Position numbers and translations under genes: made by a program | In this document: positions 6,995 to 16,200 of the stretch, one piece after another | Layout of the letters: each line of letters opens with the position of its first letter | Numbering within the stretch: position 1 is the first letter of the stretch | Origin: Oscillospiraceae bacterium | GTDB taxonomy: Bacteria; Bacillota; Clostridia; UMGS1883; UMGS1540 | Direction of reading: 5' to 3' | Length of the DNA: 43,617 nt | NCBI GenBank assembly: GCA_015068765.1 | Contig: SVJY01000014.1 | Span: forward strand, 1-43,617 | The notes under the pieces: model-generated | What the model was told of the DNA's origin: nothing | The model's input: only the letters and a program-made list of their open reading frames with translations | Database searches by the model: none

Positions 6995-7623
6995 GAGAGC
7001 ATAACTATACCATTCCGCTGAACGAGGCTCTGGAGGCAGGCGTATCCTGCTTTCTCTGTAAAATGGAGGACGAGCTGGAGGAGAGGGCACTGGACTATTA
7101 TATGGGTGCGGCGGTTATGGAGCCGAACGTGCGGATCGAAACAAATCGCAAGGGTTTTTGCCGCAGACACGCAGAAAAGATGCTGGAAATGCCGAAAAAG
7201 CTCCCGCTTCTTCTGGCATTGCAGACCCGGCTGGATACAGTGGCGGAAGCCTTCCGCAAGGAGAAAAAGCCCGGCAAGGCGACGGAGAAAACCTGTGCAG
7301 TTTGTGACAGGGCGGCAGGACAGATGCATAAATGCTTGGAAAACTGCCTGTGGCTACTTAGAACCGAGCCGGATTTCTTGCAGAAATATTTAGCATCGCA
7401 GGGCGTTTGTATTCACCATTTTCATGCACTGGCAGAGCGAATGGGACGGAGCGACGGTGCTCTGTATGTACAGCTGCACGAACATATGGAAAAGAAATTA
7501 AAGACGCTGGCGGCGGATATTGACAGTTTCACCCGTAGTTTTGATTACCGGAGCACGCCGGACGCGTCTATCCGAACGGTACCCGGACGTGCCGTGGAAA
7601 CGTTGACAGAAAAGAGAGGATAA
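6991..7623 (+). CDS. DUF6062 family cysteine-rich protein
   Basis: A 210-aa soluble protein of the DUF6062 family, function unknown. Cysteine/histidine clusters suggest zinc or redox binding: CFLCKMEDELEERALDYY near the N-terminus, GFCRRHAEKM around residue 50, CAVCDR around residue 100, and GVCIHHFHALAERM around residue 145. The stretch MGAAVMEPNVRIETNRKGF is strongly characteristic of the family. It overlaps pgsA by four bases and is followed two bases later by the YesL-like gene, so the three are probably translated together. Confidence 0.8.
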   Translation: MREHNYTIPLNEALEAGVSCFLCKMEDELEERALDYYMGAAVMEPNVRIETNRKGFCRRHAEKMLEMPKKLPLLLALQTRLDTVAEAFRKEKKPGKATEKTCAVCDRAAGQMHKCLENCLWLLRTEPDFLQKYLASQGVCIHHFHALAERMGRSDGALYVQLHEHMEKKLKTLAADIDSFTRSFDYRSTPDASIRTVPGRAVETLTEKRG

Positions 7624-7625
7624 CA

Positions 7626-8450
7626 ATGGCTGGTTTTTTTGGAATGTTTAATTTTGATAAGCCGGGACGGGGCGTGGATAAGGATGCACCGGAAAAAAGA
7701 GGTTTTTTCCTTTTTTTCGATATCTTGTTTCGGAAATTCTGGCGGATCAGCACGCTGAGCCTTTTCTATACCTTATTCAGTCTTCCGGCGGTGGTTGTGT
7801 TTTTTCTGCTGAACACTTTTTTGCAGACTTGGATTAGCCCGATTAAGGATCCGGATTTCATCTCCTCAATCGGTGTTATTCTCACAATCTTCCTGATTTG
7901 TTTTCTCGGTGCAGGACCTGCCAGTGCAGGACAGGCCTATGTGCTTCGGAATTTTACCAGAGAGGAGCATGCATGGCCTTGGGAAGATTTCTGGTCCCAG
8001 ATAAAGGCGAATTTCTGGCAGGGCATGGGCGTCTTTCTCTTGGATATTGTCCTTTTGACGGTATTGCCGGGTGCGGCCAGCCTTTATTTTCAATATGGAT
8101 CTCAAATGCCGATTTCGCCCTTATTCAGTGCGGTGTTCGGCTTTCTCGCCATCATTTTCCTGTTTATATGGATACTGATGCATTTCTTCCTCTATCCGAT
8201 GATGGTAACACTGGACATGCGTTTTGGAAAGCTGATTAAGACCGCCTTTTTGCTGACCATGGCGAAACTGCCCCAGTGTATTCTGATTTTTATACTGAGC
8301 ATGGCGGTGTTCGCACTGTTTTTGGCACTGTACCTGGTGAACGTCGGCTTGATGGTGTTGTATGCCGCACTGGGTTTTTCCTTTGTAACCTTCGTATATG
8401 TCTTTTATGCTACCCGCGTAATGGATGAAATACTGGAAAAAGAACAATGA
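7626..8450 (+). CDS. YesL-family (DUF624) membrane protein
   Basis: A 274-aa membrane protein of the YesL/DUF624 family. The N-terminus MAGFFGMFNFDKPGRGVDKD, followed by FFDILFRKFWRISTLSLFYTLFSLP, is the family pattern; about six hydrophobic helices follow (FLLNTF, VILTIFLICFLG, LLDIVLLTVLPG, FGFLAIIFLFIWILMHFFLYP and two near the C-terminus). Family members are integral membrane proteins of unclear function, often near sugar-transport genes; here the neighbours are lipid and DUF genes. Last gene of its operon; no clear terminator follows. Confidence 0.75.
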   Translation: MAGFFGMFNFDKPGRGVDKDAPEKRGFFLFFDILFRKFWRISTLSLFYTLFSLPAVVVFFLLNTFLQTWISPIKDPDFISSIGVILTIFLICFLGAGPASAGQAYVLRNFTREEHAWPWEDFWSQIKANFWQGMGVFLLDIVLLTVLPGAASLYFQYGSQMPISPLFSAVFGFLAIIFLFIWILMHFFLYPMMVTLDMRFGKLIKTAFLLTMAKLPQCILIFILSMAVFALFLALYLVNVGLMVLYAALGFSFVTFVYVFYATRVMDEILEKEQ

Positions 8451-8499
8451 TGTAAAATATTTTCCAAAAAAAGCCAACAATTTTGTGCATAATTTCCTA

Positions 8500-8528
8500 T
8501 TGCATTCTTGCTTTTTTTGTGGTATTAT
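8500..8528 (+). promoter_or_regulatory. promoter for the bofA leader transcript
   Basis: TTGCAT (8500-8505), 17-base spacer, TATTAT (8523-8528). A second reading uses TATAAT at 8526-8531 with a 20-base spacer. The transcript would carry about 170 bases of leader before bofA. Confidence 0.5.
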
Positions 8529-8590
8529 AATATGTGTACCGTAATATTTACATTACACAAAACTTTTTTTCATTTTCCCTCCTTTTTAAG

Positions 8591-8706
8591 CAGGCCGCCT
8601 CACCAGCGGTCTGTCGCATTTTATGCCGGTATTTTCGGTGCCGGAAAAGCATATATGCTAAAACCTCCTTTCTGTGCATATCTATAGAGCAGAAGGAGGT
8701 TTTTTT
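8591..8706 (+). promoter_or_regulatory. structured leader of bofA with terminator-like, SD-sequestering hairpin
   Basis: Three elements line up. CAGGCCGC/GCGGTCTG (8591-8598 with 8606-8613) forms an 8-bp hairpin. AGCATATATGCT (8648-8659) is a perfect palindrome. AAACCTCCTT (8661-8670) pairs with AAGGAGGTTT (8693-8702), extended by CTG/CAG across a one-base bulge, and a T7 run (8700-8706) follows. That last hairpin looks like an intrinsic terminator, and its 3' arm is the bofA Shine-Dalgarno, so folding would block both transcription and translation. I do not match it to a known riboswitch class. Confidence 0.5.
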
Positions 8707-8964
8707 GTGGGAACGGAAATTCTGATTTATATTGCCGGATTTACCGGTCTTTTATTCTTACTTCGTTTTTTCGGGAAGTCATTGCGGTTTATTCTCCGGG
8801 TGGGCGTCAGTACGCTTTTAGGGGGCGTGCTTTTGACGGTTCTCAATACCTTCGGTGCGGCGTGGGGCATCGGCATTGCCGTCAATCCCTTCACAGCATT
8901 TCTTGCAGGCGTGCTGGGTCTTCCCGGTGTGGCGGCACTGGTCTTTATTCGGCTCTGGCTATAA
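8707..8964 (+). CDS. bofA: pro-sigma-K processing inhibitor BofA family protein
   Basis: An 85-aa membrane protein with two or three hydrophobic segments. The C-terminal half, NTFGAAWGIGIAVNPFTAFLAGV followed by LGLPGVAALVFIRLWL, is the BofA family signature. In Bacillus, BofA holds the protease SpoIVFB inactive in the forespore outer membrane until the signal for sigma-K processing arrives. Start GTG 8707 is set by GGAGG seven bases upstream, the gap being an unbroken T run; the ORF track starts at 8674 inside the leader. The gene converges on the FAD oxidoreductase and their 3' ends overlap by 20 bases. Clostridia vary in sigma-K control, so the role here is inferred. Confidence 0.8.
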   Translation: MGTEILIYIAGFTGLLFLLRFFGKSLRFILRVGVSTLLGGVLLTVLNTFGAAWGIGIAVNPFTAFLAGVLGLPGVAALVFIRLWL

Positions 8965-10483
8965 TGGAGAAGGCGGCACCGATTCCGTCCACTGCGGCGG
9001 ACATAATTCCGCCTGCATATCCGGCACCTTCGCCGGCAGGGTAAAGCCCCCGGAGATTGCTTTGCCCTTCTGCATCCCGGAGAATGCGAAGGGGAGAGGA
9101 AGAACGGGTTTCCGGTGCCGTAAGCAGTGCATCAGGCAAGCCGAAGGGGGTGAGCTTCCGTGCAAAAACAGGGAGAGCCTGTCGGAGGGCGTCTGTGATA
9201 AAAGCAGGCAGACAGTCGCCGATACTGCCCGGCGTAACGCCCCGTGCATACGTGGGACGAATACTGCCGAAGCCGGTGCTTCGTCGATTCTGCAGAAAAT
9301 CGTCCACAAGCTGACAAGGTGCTTTATACAGCCCGCCGCCACAGCGGAAGGCTTTTTCTTCAATTTCGCGTTGCAGCCGTACCCCGTCAAAGGGGTCGTG
9401 GCCGAACTGCTCCGGTCCAATTCCCACCAGTACTGCCGCATTGGAATTTTCGCCGTCCCTTGCATGGAGGCTATACCCGTTTGTCACCACGCCCCCCACT
9501 TCGCTTGCCGCCGGAATCACATAGCCGCCGGGGCACATACAGAAGGTATAGACGGAAGGTCCATCAGGTAAATGACATACGAGACGGTATTCGGCGGCAG
9601 GAAGCAGTGCGGCGGCGTCGCCGTACAAGGCACGGTCAATGTCACAGCGGCGGTGCTCAATGCGTGCCCCCAGTGAAAAGGGCTTAGCTTCCATGTGTGC
9701 ACCTTTTGCCCGGAGCAGGGAAAAGGTGTCTCTGGCACTGTGTCCGACAGCCAAAAGAAGTGTTTTTGTATCATATCTGCCATGGGGCGTATCCACGGCC
9801 TTGAGATAACCGTTTTTGACAGAGATATCGGTCATCTGCGACGAAAAATGCACCTCGCCGCCTAAGGCGATAATTTCTTCCCGGATGCTTTTTACAACCC
9901 GGGGCAAACGGTCAGAGCCAATATGCGGATGGGCATCATAGGCAATTTCCGGCGGTGCACCGTGTTCGATAAAGGTGTCCCGGACAAAGCGGAGAAGGGG
10001 ACTTTTTACCCCGGTACCGATTTTCCCGTCCGAAAACGCACCGGCACCACCCTCACCAAACTGCACGTTTGCATGTACATCCAGTTGCCCGGTGTCCATA
10101 AACCACTGTACGGTGCGTGCACGCTCGTCAATATCCTGCCCACGCTCCAGTACAATGGGACGAAGCCCTGCCCGGGCAAGAACGAGGGCACCAAAGAGAC
10201 CTGCCGGACCGAGCCCCACCACCACGGGGCGATGTACGCTTTTTACGGTGGGGATTTTAAAGGGGGCAGGCGGTGTGTAGCTCTCACCTCGGATGCCTTT
10301 CGGGTTTTCCACCGTTACGGCAAGGCTGTATACCCAGACGGGCGTACGCCGGGCATCAATAGACCGTTTTAAAATTTTTACGGAAACAATATTCTCCGCC
10401 GCAGTATGGAGTACTGCGGCGGCTGCTTTTTTGATATTGCCGCCTTCGGGCGGTAGCTTACAGGAAACAGAAAATGTATACAT
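8945..10483 (-). CDS. NAD(P)/FAD-dependent oxidoreductase (YhiN/HI0933-unlike, 'FAD-dependent protein' family)
   Basis: A 512-aa flavoprotein. An N-terminal domain of about 75 residues precedes the FAD-binding Rossmann motif VVVGLGPAGLFGALVLARAG, with the family hallmark FGEGGAGAFSDGKIGTGV after it, a mid GSDRLPRVV segment, and the C-terminal FAD contact GLYPAGEGAGYAGGI. Proteins of this type are widespread in Clostridia and described only as uncharacterised FAD-dependent dehydrogenases; the substrate is unknown. I chose ATG 10483 (MYTFSVSCKL) because GAGGAAC precedes it; the ORF track starts 54 codons earlier inside the upstream gene. It sits 11 bases downstream of the acyltransferase gene, probably in one operon. 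Confidence 0.8.
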   Translation of the reverse strand: MYTFSVSCKLPPEGGNIKKAAAAVLHTAAENIVSVKILKRSIDARRTPVWVYSLAVTVENPKGIRGESYTPPAPFKIPTVKSVHRPVVVGLGPAGLFGALVLARAGLRPIVLERGQDIDERARTVQWFMDTGQLDVHANVQFGEGGAGAFSDGKIGTGVKSPLLRFVRDTFIEHGAPPEIAYDAHPHIGSDRLPRVVKSIREEIIALGGEVHFSSQMTDISVKNGYLKAVDTPHGRYDTKTLLLAVGHSARDTFSLLRAKGAHMEAKPFSLGARIEHRRCDIDRALYGDAAALLPAAEYRLVCHLPDGPSVYTFCMCPGGYVIPAASEVGGVVTNGYSLHARDGENSNAAVLVGIGPEQFGHDPFDGVRLQREIEEKAFRCGGGLYKAPCQLVDDFLQNRRSTGFGSIRPTYARGVTPGSIGDCLPAFITDALRQALPVFARKLTPFGLPDALLTAPETRSSSPLRILRDAEGQSNLRGLYPAGEGAGYAGGIMSAAVDGIGAAFSIIARAE

Positions 10484-10494
10484 AAGTTCCTCTT

Positions 10495-11355
10495 TTATAT
10501 CTTGGTGTATCCGATACCACGTCCCAGCTCCTTGCCACTTTTCAGGTACGCCAGAACGGAGCGAGCCAGGCTGGTCGTGGGAACATATTCGTCCAGATTT
10601 TCCTTTTCTTCCCCGAAAACACGGTTTAGAACCTCTTTGCGGCAATCGTAGCGGTCAATAATATGGAAAAGATTCTGGAACTGCATAATGTTAGAAGCCG
10701 GAGAAAGAATTTCACCGAGAAGGGGGTCGATAAGCCAGGTGTCTGTCATATACACACAGTCGCCGTATTCCGGGAAGAATTTGCGGAAGAATTCCCGTGC
10801 CGCCCGGATGGATTCTTCACCGCCCACCAGTTTTTCGTTATCAGATATATGCATATTCACATAGGGCACTTCCGTAGGAACCAACACCTTGTCTCCATTC
10901 ATAACCGGAGCATGTCCTGCCGGGGTAAAGCCGTAGCTCAGTCTGCCGATGCGGAAAAGGTTCAGATTGAGATGGGAAATAGGCCATAGATACGGCACGT
11001 ATCCCCATACGCCGAAATATTTCATATTGGTTTCCATTTTTTCCGGCAAACAGTTCATGGAGTCGTAAAAAATTTCGTCCGGCATTCCAAGCTCTCTGTA
11101 TTTTTCATGGGTATAACCGGAGGCGGCCATATAAATCAGAATGGCGTGCAGCTCGCTTTTTTCCTCCTTCACAAACCTTTCCATTCGTTCCCGTTTTTCC
11201 ACAGAGGGTACAGTGCTGTCTGTCAGAAATCGGCATAAGGCCTCTCCCTCCGCCGGGGAAATAGAGGGCATCAGGGCCAAAAGGGCATTTAGTGCCTCCT
11301 CGGACATACGGATTTTCGGTGCCAGTGCACAGAGATATTCTTTTGTATAATACAT
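10495..11355 (-). CDS. GNAT-like acyltransferase domain protein (NAT_N/GNAT_C type)
   Basis: A 286-aa protein resembling the clostridial 'acyltransferase domain-containing' proteins with an N-terminal helical NAT_N-like domain and a C-terminal GNAT_C-like domain. The mid region (FYDSMNCLPEKMETNMKYFG, then YLWPISHLNLNLFRIGRL) and HISDNEKLVGGEESI are typical. The acyl donor and acceptor are unknown. Start ATG 11355 is preferred over the in-frame GTG at 11364 because AAAGGA is then about 11 bases upstream; the GTG lies inside the ribosome binding site. It has its own consensus promoter and leads the FAD oxidoreductase gene. Confidence 0.7.
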   Translation of the reverse strand: MYYTKEYLCALAPKIRMSEEALNALLALMPSISPAEGEALCRFLTDSTVPSVEKRERMERFVKEEKSELHAILIYMAASGYTHEKYRELGMPDEIFYDSMNCLPEKMETNMKYFGVWGYVPYLWPISHLNLNLFRIGRLSYGFTPAGHAPVMNGDKVLVPTEVPYVNMHISDNEKLVGGEESIRAAREFFRKFFPEYGDCVYMTDTWLIDPLLGEILSPASNIMQFQNLFHIIDRYDCRKEVLNRVFGEEKENLDEYVPTTSLARSVLAYLKSGKELGRGIGYTKI

Positions 11356-11384
11356 GGAAATCACATCCTTTTTTTATTTTCTTC

Positions 11385-11414
11385 AGTATATCATAGGTAT
11401 GAGGGTACTGTCAA
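11385..11414 (-). promoter_or_regulatory. promoter of the acyltransferase-oxidoreductase operon
   Basis: Minus strand TTGACA (11409-11414), 18-base spacer, TATACT (11385-11390). Confidence 0.65.
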
Positions 11415-11431
11415 CGGTATCAGACTTTTGA

Positions 11432-12553
11432 TTACAAATAATTTCGGTCGAAGGTGATGACCGTGAAATAGGAAGGGTTTTGCCGCCGAAGCCGCCTGTC
11501 CAGCTCCTCTTTGATACTGCCGTCCGTCATTTTCAGCGTCCGGGGTACCGTGAGGTCAAAAATCAGATTGGTATGGGTATCGCCGCAGACAATCCGAAAA
11601 TCATGGAGAGAAAGCTCCGGATGAATCTCCGGCAGCTGTGCCGCCACCATATCCCGTAGCTTGCACGTTAATGCATCGTCGGTATTAACGGGGTCCAGAT
11701 GCACAGTAATCAGAACGTCCAGCTCCTCGACCACCCGTCGCTCTGCCAGGTCAATGGCATCGTGGATTTTCAGAATATCAGAATCGGCCCGTACCTCAGC
11801 ATGGGCGGAGGCAATAAAGCGGCCGGGTCCGTAATTATGCACAAGTAAATCATGTATTCCCGTCACGCCCGGACAGTCCAGAACCCGTTTTTCGATTTCC
11901 TGTACCAGAGAGCGAGGCGGTGCCTGCCCTAAAAGGGGACCGGTGGTATCCCGGAGAATCCCTATCCCGGAGAAAATGACGAAAACGGATACACCGAGAC
12001 CGATATAGCCGTCTGCCGCTACATGAAAAACAAGGGAAAAAAGGGCAGAAATTACCGTGGCAAAGGTGACAAGAACATCATTGAGACTGTCCCGCCCTGC
12101 CGCCTGCATGGCAGGCGAGGCGACCTGTTTTCCAAGTTGGCGGACATAGAGACCGAGTGCCAGCTTTACCGGGATGGAAAGACAGAGAAGGGACAAGGTG
12201 AGTGCGGAAAAGTGCAAGGGGACAGGATGAATAATTTTGCCCACAGCGTTTCCTGCCAGCTCCACGCCCAGAAGCAGAACAATAAAGGCAACCACCAGAC
12301 CGGAAATGTATTCAAGCCTGCCGTGCCCAAAGGGGTGCTGCTCATCGGAGGGCTTTTTTGCCATCTGAAAGCCAATCAGCGTAACAAGACTGGAGCCCAT
12401 ATCCGATAAATTATTGAAGGAATCTGCGATAACGGCGATACTGCCGGACGCGTTCCCAATGAAAAATTTAATAAGAAACAAAAGAAAATTTGTACCCATT
12501 CCGGCGATACTGCCGCGAAAAAGGCGGCGTTGCCGCCCGTCTTTTTTCTGCAT
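11432..12553 (-). CDS. cation diffusion facilitator (CDF) family transporter
   Basis: A 373-aa proton-coupled divalent-metal exporter of the CDF family. The transmembrane metal site lies in VIADSFNNLSD (helix 2) and AGRDSLNDVLVT (helix 5), and the family marker HPFGHGRLEY lies between helices 2 and 3. Six membrane helices cover residues about 10-210. The C-terminal cytoplasmic domain (VLDCPGVTGIHDLLVHNYGPG, with SAHAEV) is the usual dimerising regulatory fold and is followed by an extra segment (KLRDMVAAQL onward) that makes this protein longer than minimal CDFs. Zn, Mn or Fe cannot be decided. Start ATG 12553 is set by GAGGTGG; the ORF track adds ten codons. Confidence 0.85.
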   Translation of the reverse strand: MQKKDGRQRRLFRGSIAGMGTNFLLFLIKFFIGNASGSIAVIADSFNNLSDMGSSLVTLIGFQMAKKPSDEQHPFGHGRLEYISGLVVAFIVLLLGVELAGNAVGKIIHPVPLHFSALTLSLLCLSIPVKLALGLYVRQLGKQVASPAMQAAGRDSLNDVLVTFATVISALFSLVFHVAADGYIGLGVSVFVIFSGIGILRDTTGPLLGQAPPRSLVQEIEKRVLDCPGVTGIHDLLVHNYGPGRFIASAHAEVRADSDILKIHDAIDLAERRVVEELDVLITVHLDPVNTDDALTCKLRDMVAAQLPEIHPELSLHDFRIVCGDTHTNLIFDLTVPRTLKMTDGSIKEELDRRLRRQNPSYFTVITFDRNYL

Positions 12554-12573
12554 TTCGTCCACCTCTTTTCCAA

Positions 12574-12602
12574 AGTATACCAAAAAGCAGTGAAAAAGTC
12601 AA
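12574..12602 (-). promoter_or_regulatory. promoter of the CDF gene
   Basis: Minus strand TTGACT (12597-12602), 17-base spacer, TATACT (12574-12579). It is divergent from the guaB promoter 33 bases away. Confidence 0.65.
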
Positions 12603-12634
12603 ATTCCCACAGCGGATTTTCGGCAATTTGCCTA

Positions 12635-14157
<1,523 letters not shown>

Positions 14158-14186
14158 TCGTATACTGTTTTAGGACAGATTCTGAA

Positions 14187-14236
14187 GGGCTGTAAAAAAT
14201 ACACCGGCTGTTGTGTTTTTACAGCCCGTGTATTTT
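14187..14236 (+). terminator. terminator region with two competing hairpins after guaB
   Basis: GGGCTGTAAAAA (14187-14198) pairs perfectly with TTTTTACAGCCC (14216-14227). Alternatively AAAATACAC-CGGCTGT (about 14196-14211) pairs with ACAGCC-CGTGTATTTT (14221-14236) with one mismatch. The two folds share the ACAGCCC strand and exclude each other. Confidence 0.6.
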
Positions 14237-14261
14237 GCAAAATTTTGTAAAGGTGAAGGAA

Positions 14262-15047
14262 ATGAATTATCAGGTTTTTGATATGCACGTCCATGTTTTT
14301 CCGGATGTGATTGCTAAAAAGGCCGCTTCCAGTACGGGACAGTATTACGGCGTCTCTATGTTTGCTGACGGTACATGGGCGGCATTTGAGGACAGCATGA
14401 AGAACACGCCGGAAATAGAAAAGTGCCTTATTCATTCCACTGCAACAAAAGCGGCACAGGTGGAGCACGTGAATGAATTTGTTGCCGGGCTTATGAATGA
14501 AAAGCTGTTCAGCTTCGGTTCCATGCACCCGGATTATCCTGCCGTAGAAAAGGAAATTGACCGGATGCTTTCGCTGGGTCTGAAGGGGATTAAACTACAC
14601 CCGGATTTTCAGGGTTTTGCGGCTGACGATGCGAAGGCATTTCCGATTTATGCATACGCCCAAGGAAAGCTGCCCATCCTATTTCATGTGGGCGACAGAA
14701 AAAGTGATTTTTCCAGCCCAAAGCGGCTTCGGAACATACATGACCGCTTCCCGGGGCTTACCATGATTTGTGCCCATTTGGGCGGATATGCCGTATGGGA
14801 TGAGGCAGAGAAATATCTGGTGGGGCAGGACGTGTATTTTGATACCTCCAGCTGTCTGGAGTGGCTGGAAAAAGAACAGGCCGTGCGGATTATCCGAAAT
14901 CACGGGGCAGACAAATGTCTCTTCGGAACGGACTTTCCGATGCACGACCCGAAAAAATGTATCGAAACCCATTTGGGGCTTGGCCTTACCGAAACAGAGT
15001 ATCGGAAAATTTTCTGGGAGAATGCACACAAGCTGTTGTGCCTGTAA
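14262..15047 (+). CDS. amidohydrolase family (amidohydrolase_2) metal-dependent hydrolase
   Basis: A 261-aa TIM-barrel hydrolase of the Amidohydro_2 type. Metal ligands are visible as HVH in VFDMHVHVFPD (His9, His11), the His in LFHVGDRKSD, the His in MICAHLGGYAVW, and the Asp in CLFGTDFPMHDP. The stretch GLKGIKLHPDFQGF is characteristic. Family members hydrolyse or decarboxylate cyclic or aromatic acids; the substrate here is unknown. Start ATG 14262 is set by AAGGTGAAGG; the ORF track begins 17 codons upstream in the terminator. The chromate-type transporter starts six bases after its stop, suggesting cotranscription. Confidence 0.8.
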   Translation: MNYQVFDMHVHVFPDVIAKKAASSTGQYYGVSMFADGTWAAFEDSMKNTPEIEKCLIHSTATKAAQVEHVNEFVAGLMNEKLFSFGSMHPDYPAVEKEIDRMLSLGLKGIKLHPDFQGFAADDAKAFPIYAYAQGKLPILFHVGDRKSDFSSPKRLRNIHDRFPGLTMICAHLGGYAVWDEAEKYLVGQDVYFDTSSCLEWLEKEQAVRIIRNHGADKCLFGTDFPMHDPKKCIETHLGLGLTETEYRKIFWENAHKLLCL

Positions 15048-15052
15048 ATGGT

Positions 15053-15586
15053 ATGTGGGAATTATTTGTTTCATTTTTTAAAATCGGGCTGTTCACCTTT
15101 GGCGGCGGCTATGCCATGCTGCCGGTGATACAGCGTGAGATCATAGAAAAAAGAAAGTGGTGCAGTGAGGAAGAAGTGCTGGATTACTATGCGGTTGCCC
15201 AGTGTACTCCCGGCGTAATCGCCGTAAACACGGCTACCTTTGTGGGGTATAAGTGCAGAAAAATTACCGGCGGCGTTGTGGCCACCGGAGCCGTTATCCT
15301 GCCGTCCTTACTGATTATCATGGTGATTGCCGCCTGTATCCGCTCCTTTGCGGATTACCCGGTGGTACAGCACGCACTGGCGGGCATTCGTGTGGCAGTG
15401 GCAGTGCTTGTCTTGCGGACCGTATTTCAGATGTTTCGTAAAAACGTTCGCACCGCGGCAGCGGCCGGTATTTTCTTTGTGGCACTGGTGCTTTCGCTTG
15501 TACTGCGGGTGCCCTCTATGTATATTGTGGTGGGTGCGATTGTATACGGTGTTTTGTTCGGCGCCCGAGGGAGGGAAAAAGCATGA
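15053..15586 (+). CDS. chromate transporter family protein, first half-size subunit
   Basis: A 177-aa membrane protein with one CHR domain. The family signature FFKIGLFTFGGGYAMLPVIQRE is at the N-terminus, and AVAQCTPGVIAVNTATFVGYK is the second conserved block; four to five more hydrophobic segments follow. Short-chain CHR proteins work as pairs of opposite topology, and the next gene is the partner. Start ATG 15053 has no good Shine-Dalgarno; a GTG at 15038 in the same frame is the alternative, and translation may be coupled to the amidohydrolase. The exported anion may be chromate or something physiological such as sulfate; this cannot be told. Confidence 0.8.
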   Translation: MWELFVSFFKIGLFTFGGGYAMLPVIQREIIEKRKWCSEEEVLDYYAVAQCTPGVIAVNTATFVGYKCRKITGGVVATGAVILPSLLIIMVIAACIRSFADYPVVQHALAGIRVAVAVLVLRTVFQMFRKNVRTAAAAGIFFVALVLSLVLRVPSMYIVVGAIVYGVLFGARGREKA

Positions 15587-16149
15587 TCTATATGCAGTTG
15601 TTTCTCGCTTTTCTGAAAACCGGACTTTTTTCCATTGGCGGCGGGCTTGCCACACTGCCTTTTCTGTATGAGATCGCAGAAACCCGTGGGTGGTTTTCTC
15701 CCCAGATGATTGCGGATATGCTGGCAGTTTCCGAATCCACACCCGGCCCAATCGGTGTGAATATGGCAACCTATGCCGGCTACATGACGGCAGGGATCTC
15801 CGGTGCCATCGTGGCAACCGTGGCTTTGGTTTTGCCCTCGCTGGTTATCGTTTTAATTCTTGCCGGCTTTATCGCCCGGTATCGGGAAAACCGGTTTGTA
15901 AACGGTGCGTTTATGGGGATTCGCCCGGCGGTGGTGGCACTGGTCACGGTCGCCCTTCTACAGGTGCTGAAGTCCTCTGTTCTAAGCTGGGATGCGTTTT
16001 TGCTGACGAAGCATCCGGCAGACCTCGTTCACCTGCCGAGTCTCCTTTTAATGGCGGCTTTGTTCGGCATTTTGTTTGGCTATAAAAAAATCCCCCCCAT
16101 TGTGCTTGTGGCACTGGGGGCGATAGCGGGCATTCTATTTCGATTATAA
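15583..16149 (+). CDS. chromate transporter family protein, second half-size subunit
   Basis: A 188-aa CHR-domain partner of the preceding gene, with a four-base ATGA overlap. The signature is FLKTGLFSIGGGLATLPFLYE, then AVSESTPGPIGVNMATYAGYM, paralleling the first subunit. Hydrophobic segments near IVATVALVLPSLVIVLILAGF, AVVALVTVALLQVL, LPSLLLMAALFGILFG and IVLVALGAIAGILF complete the fold. The conserved Gly-rich and TPGP loops make a heteromeric transporter plausible. It is the last gene of the unit; a small hairpin (16168-16190) lies between it and the convergent kinase gene. Confidence 0.8.
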   Translation: MIYMQLFLAFLKTGLFSIGGGLATLPFLYEIAETRGWFSPQMIADMLAVSESTPGPIGVNMATYAGYMTAGISGAIVATVALVLPSLVIVLILAGFIARYRENRFVNGAFMGIRPAVVALVTVALLQVLKSSVLSWDAFLLTKHPADLVHLPSLLLMAALFGILFGYKKIPPIVLVALGAIAGILFRL

Positions 16150-16167
16150 AAAAGGGGGCCTCTTTGG

Positions 16168-16190
16168 GGTGTACGCAATTTTGCTACACC
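16168..16190. terminator. small hairpin between convergent genes
   Basis: GGTGTA and GCA pair with TGC and TACACC, with one bulged C. There is no T run, so terminator function is weakly supported. Confidence 0.3.
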
Positions 16191-16200
16191 TCCATATTTA

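Noticed and set aside
8591-8706. SRP RNA or a known riboswitch in the bofA leader
   Set aside because: The conserved SRP GGAAG-type apical loop is absent, and no known aptamer core was recognised; kept only as an unassigned structured leader.
8945-9570. Long plus-strand ORFs (8855-9571, 9244-9687) over the FAD oxidoreductase
   Set aside because: They are shadows of the minus-strand gene, which has complete motifs and a good start.
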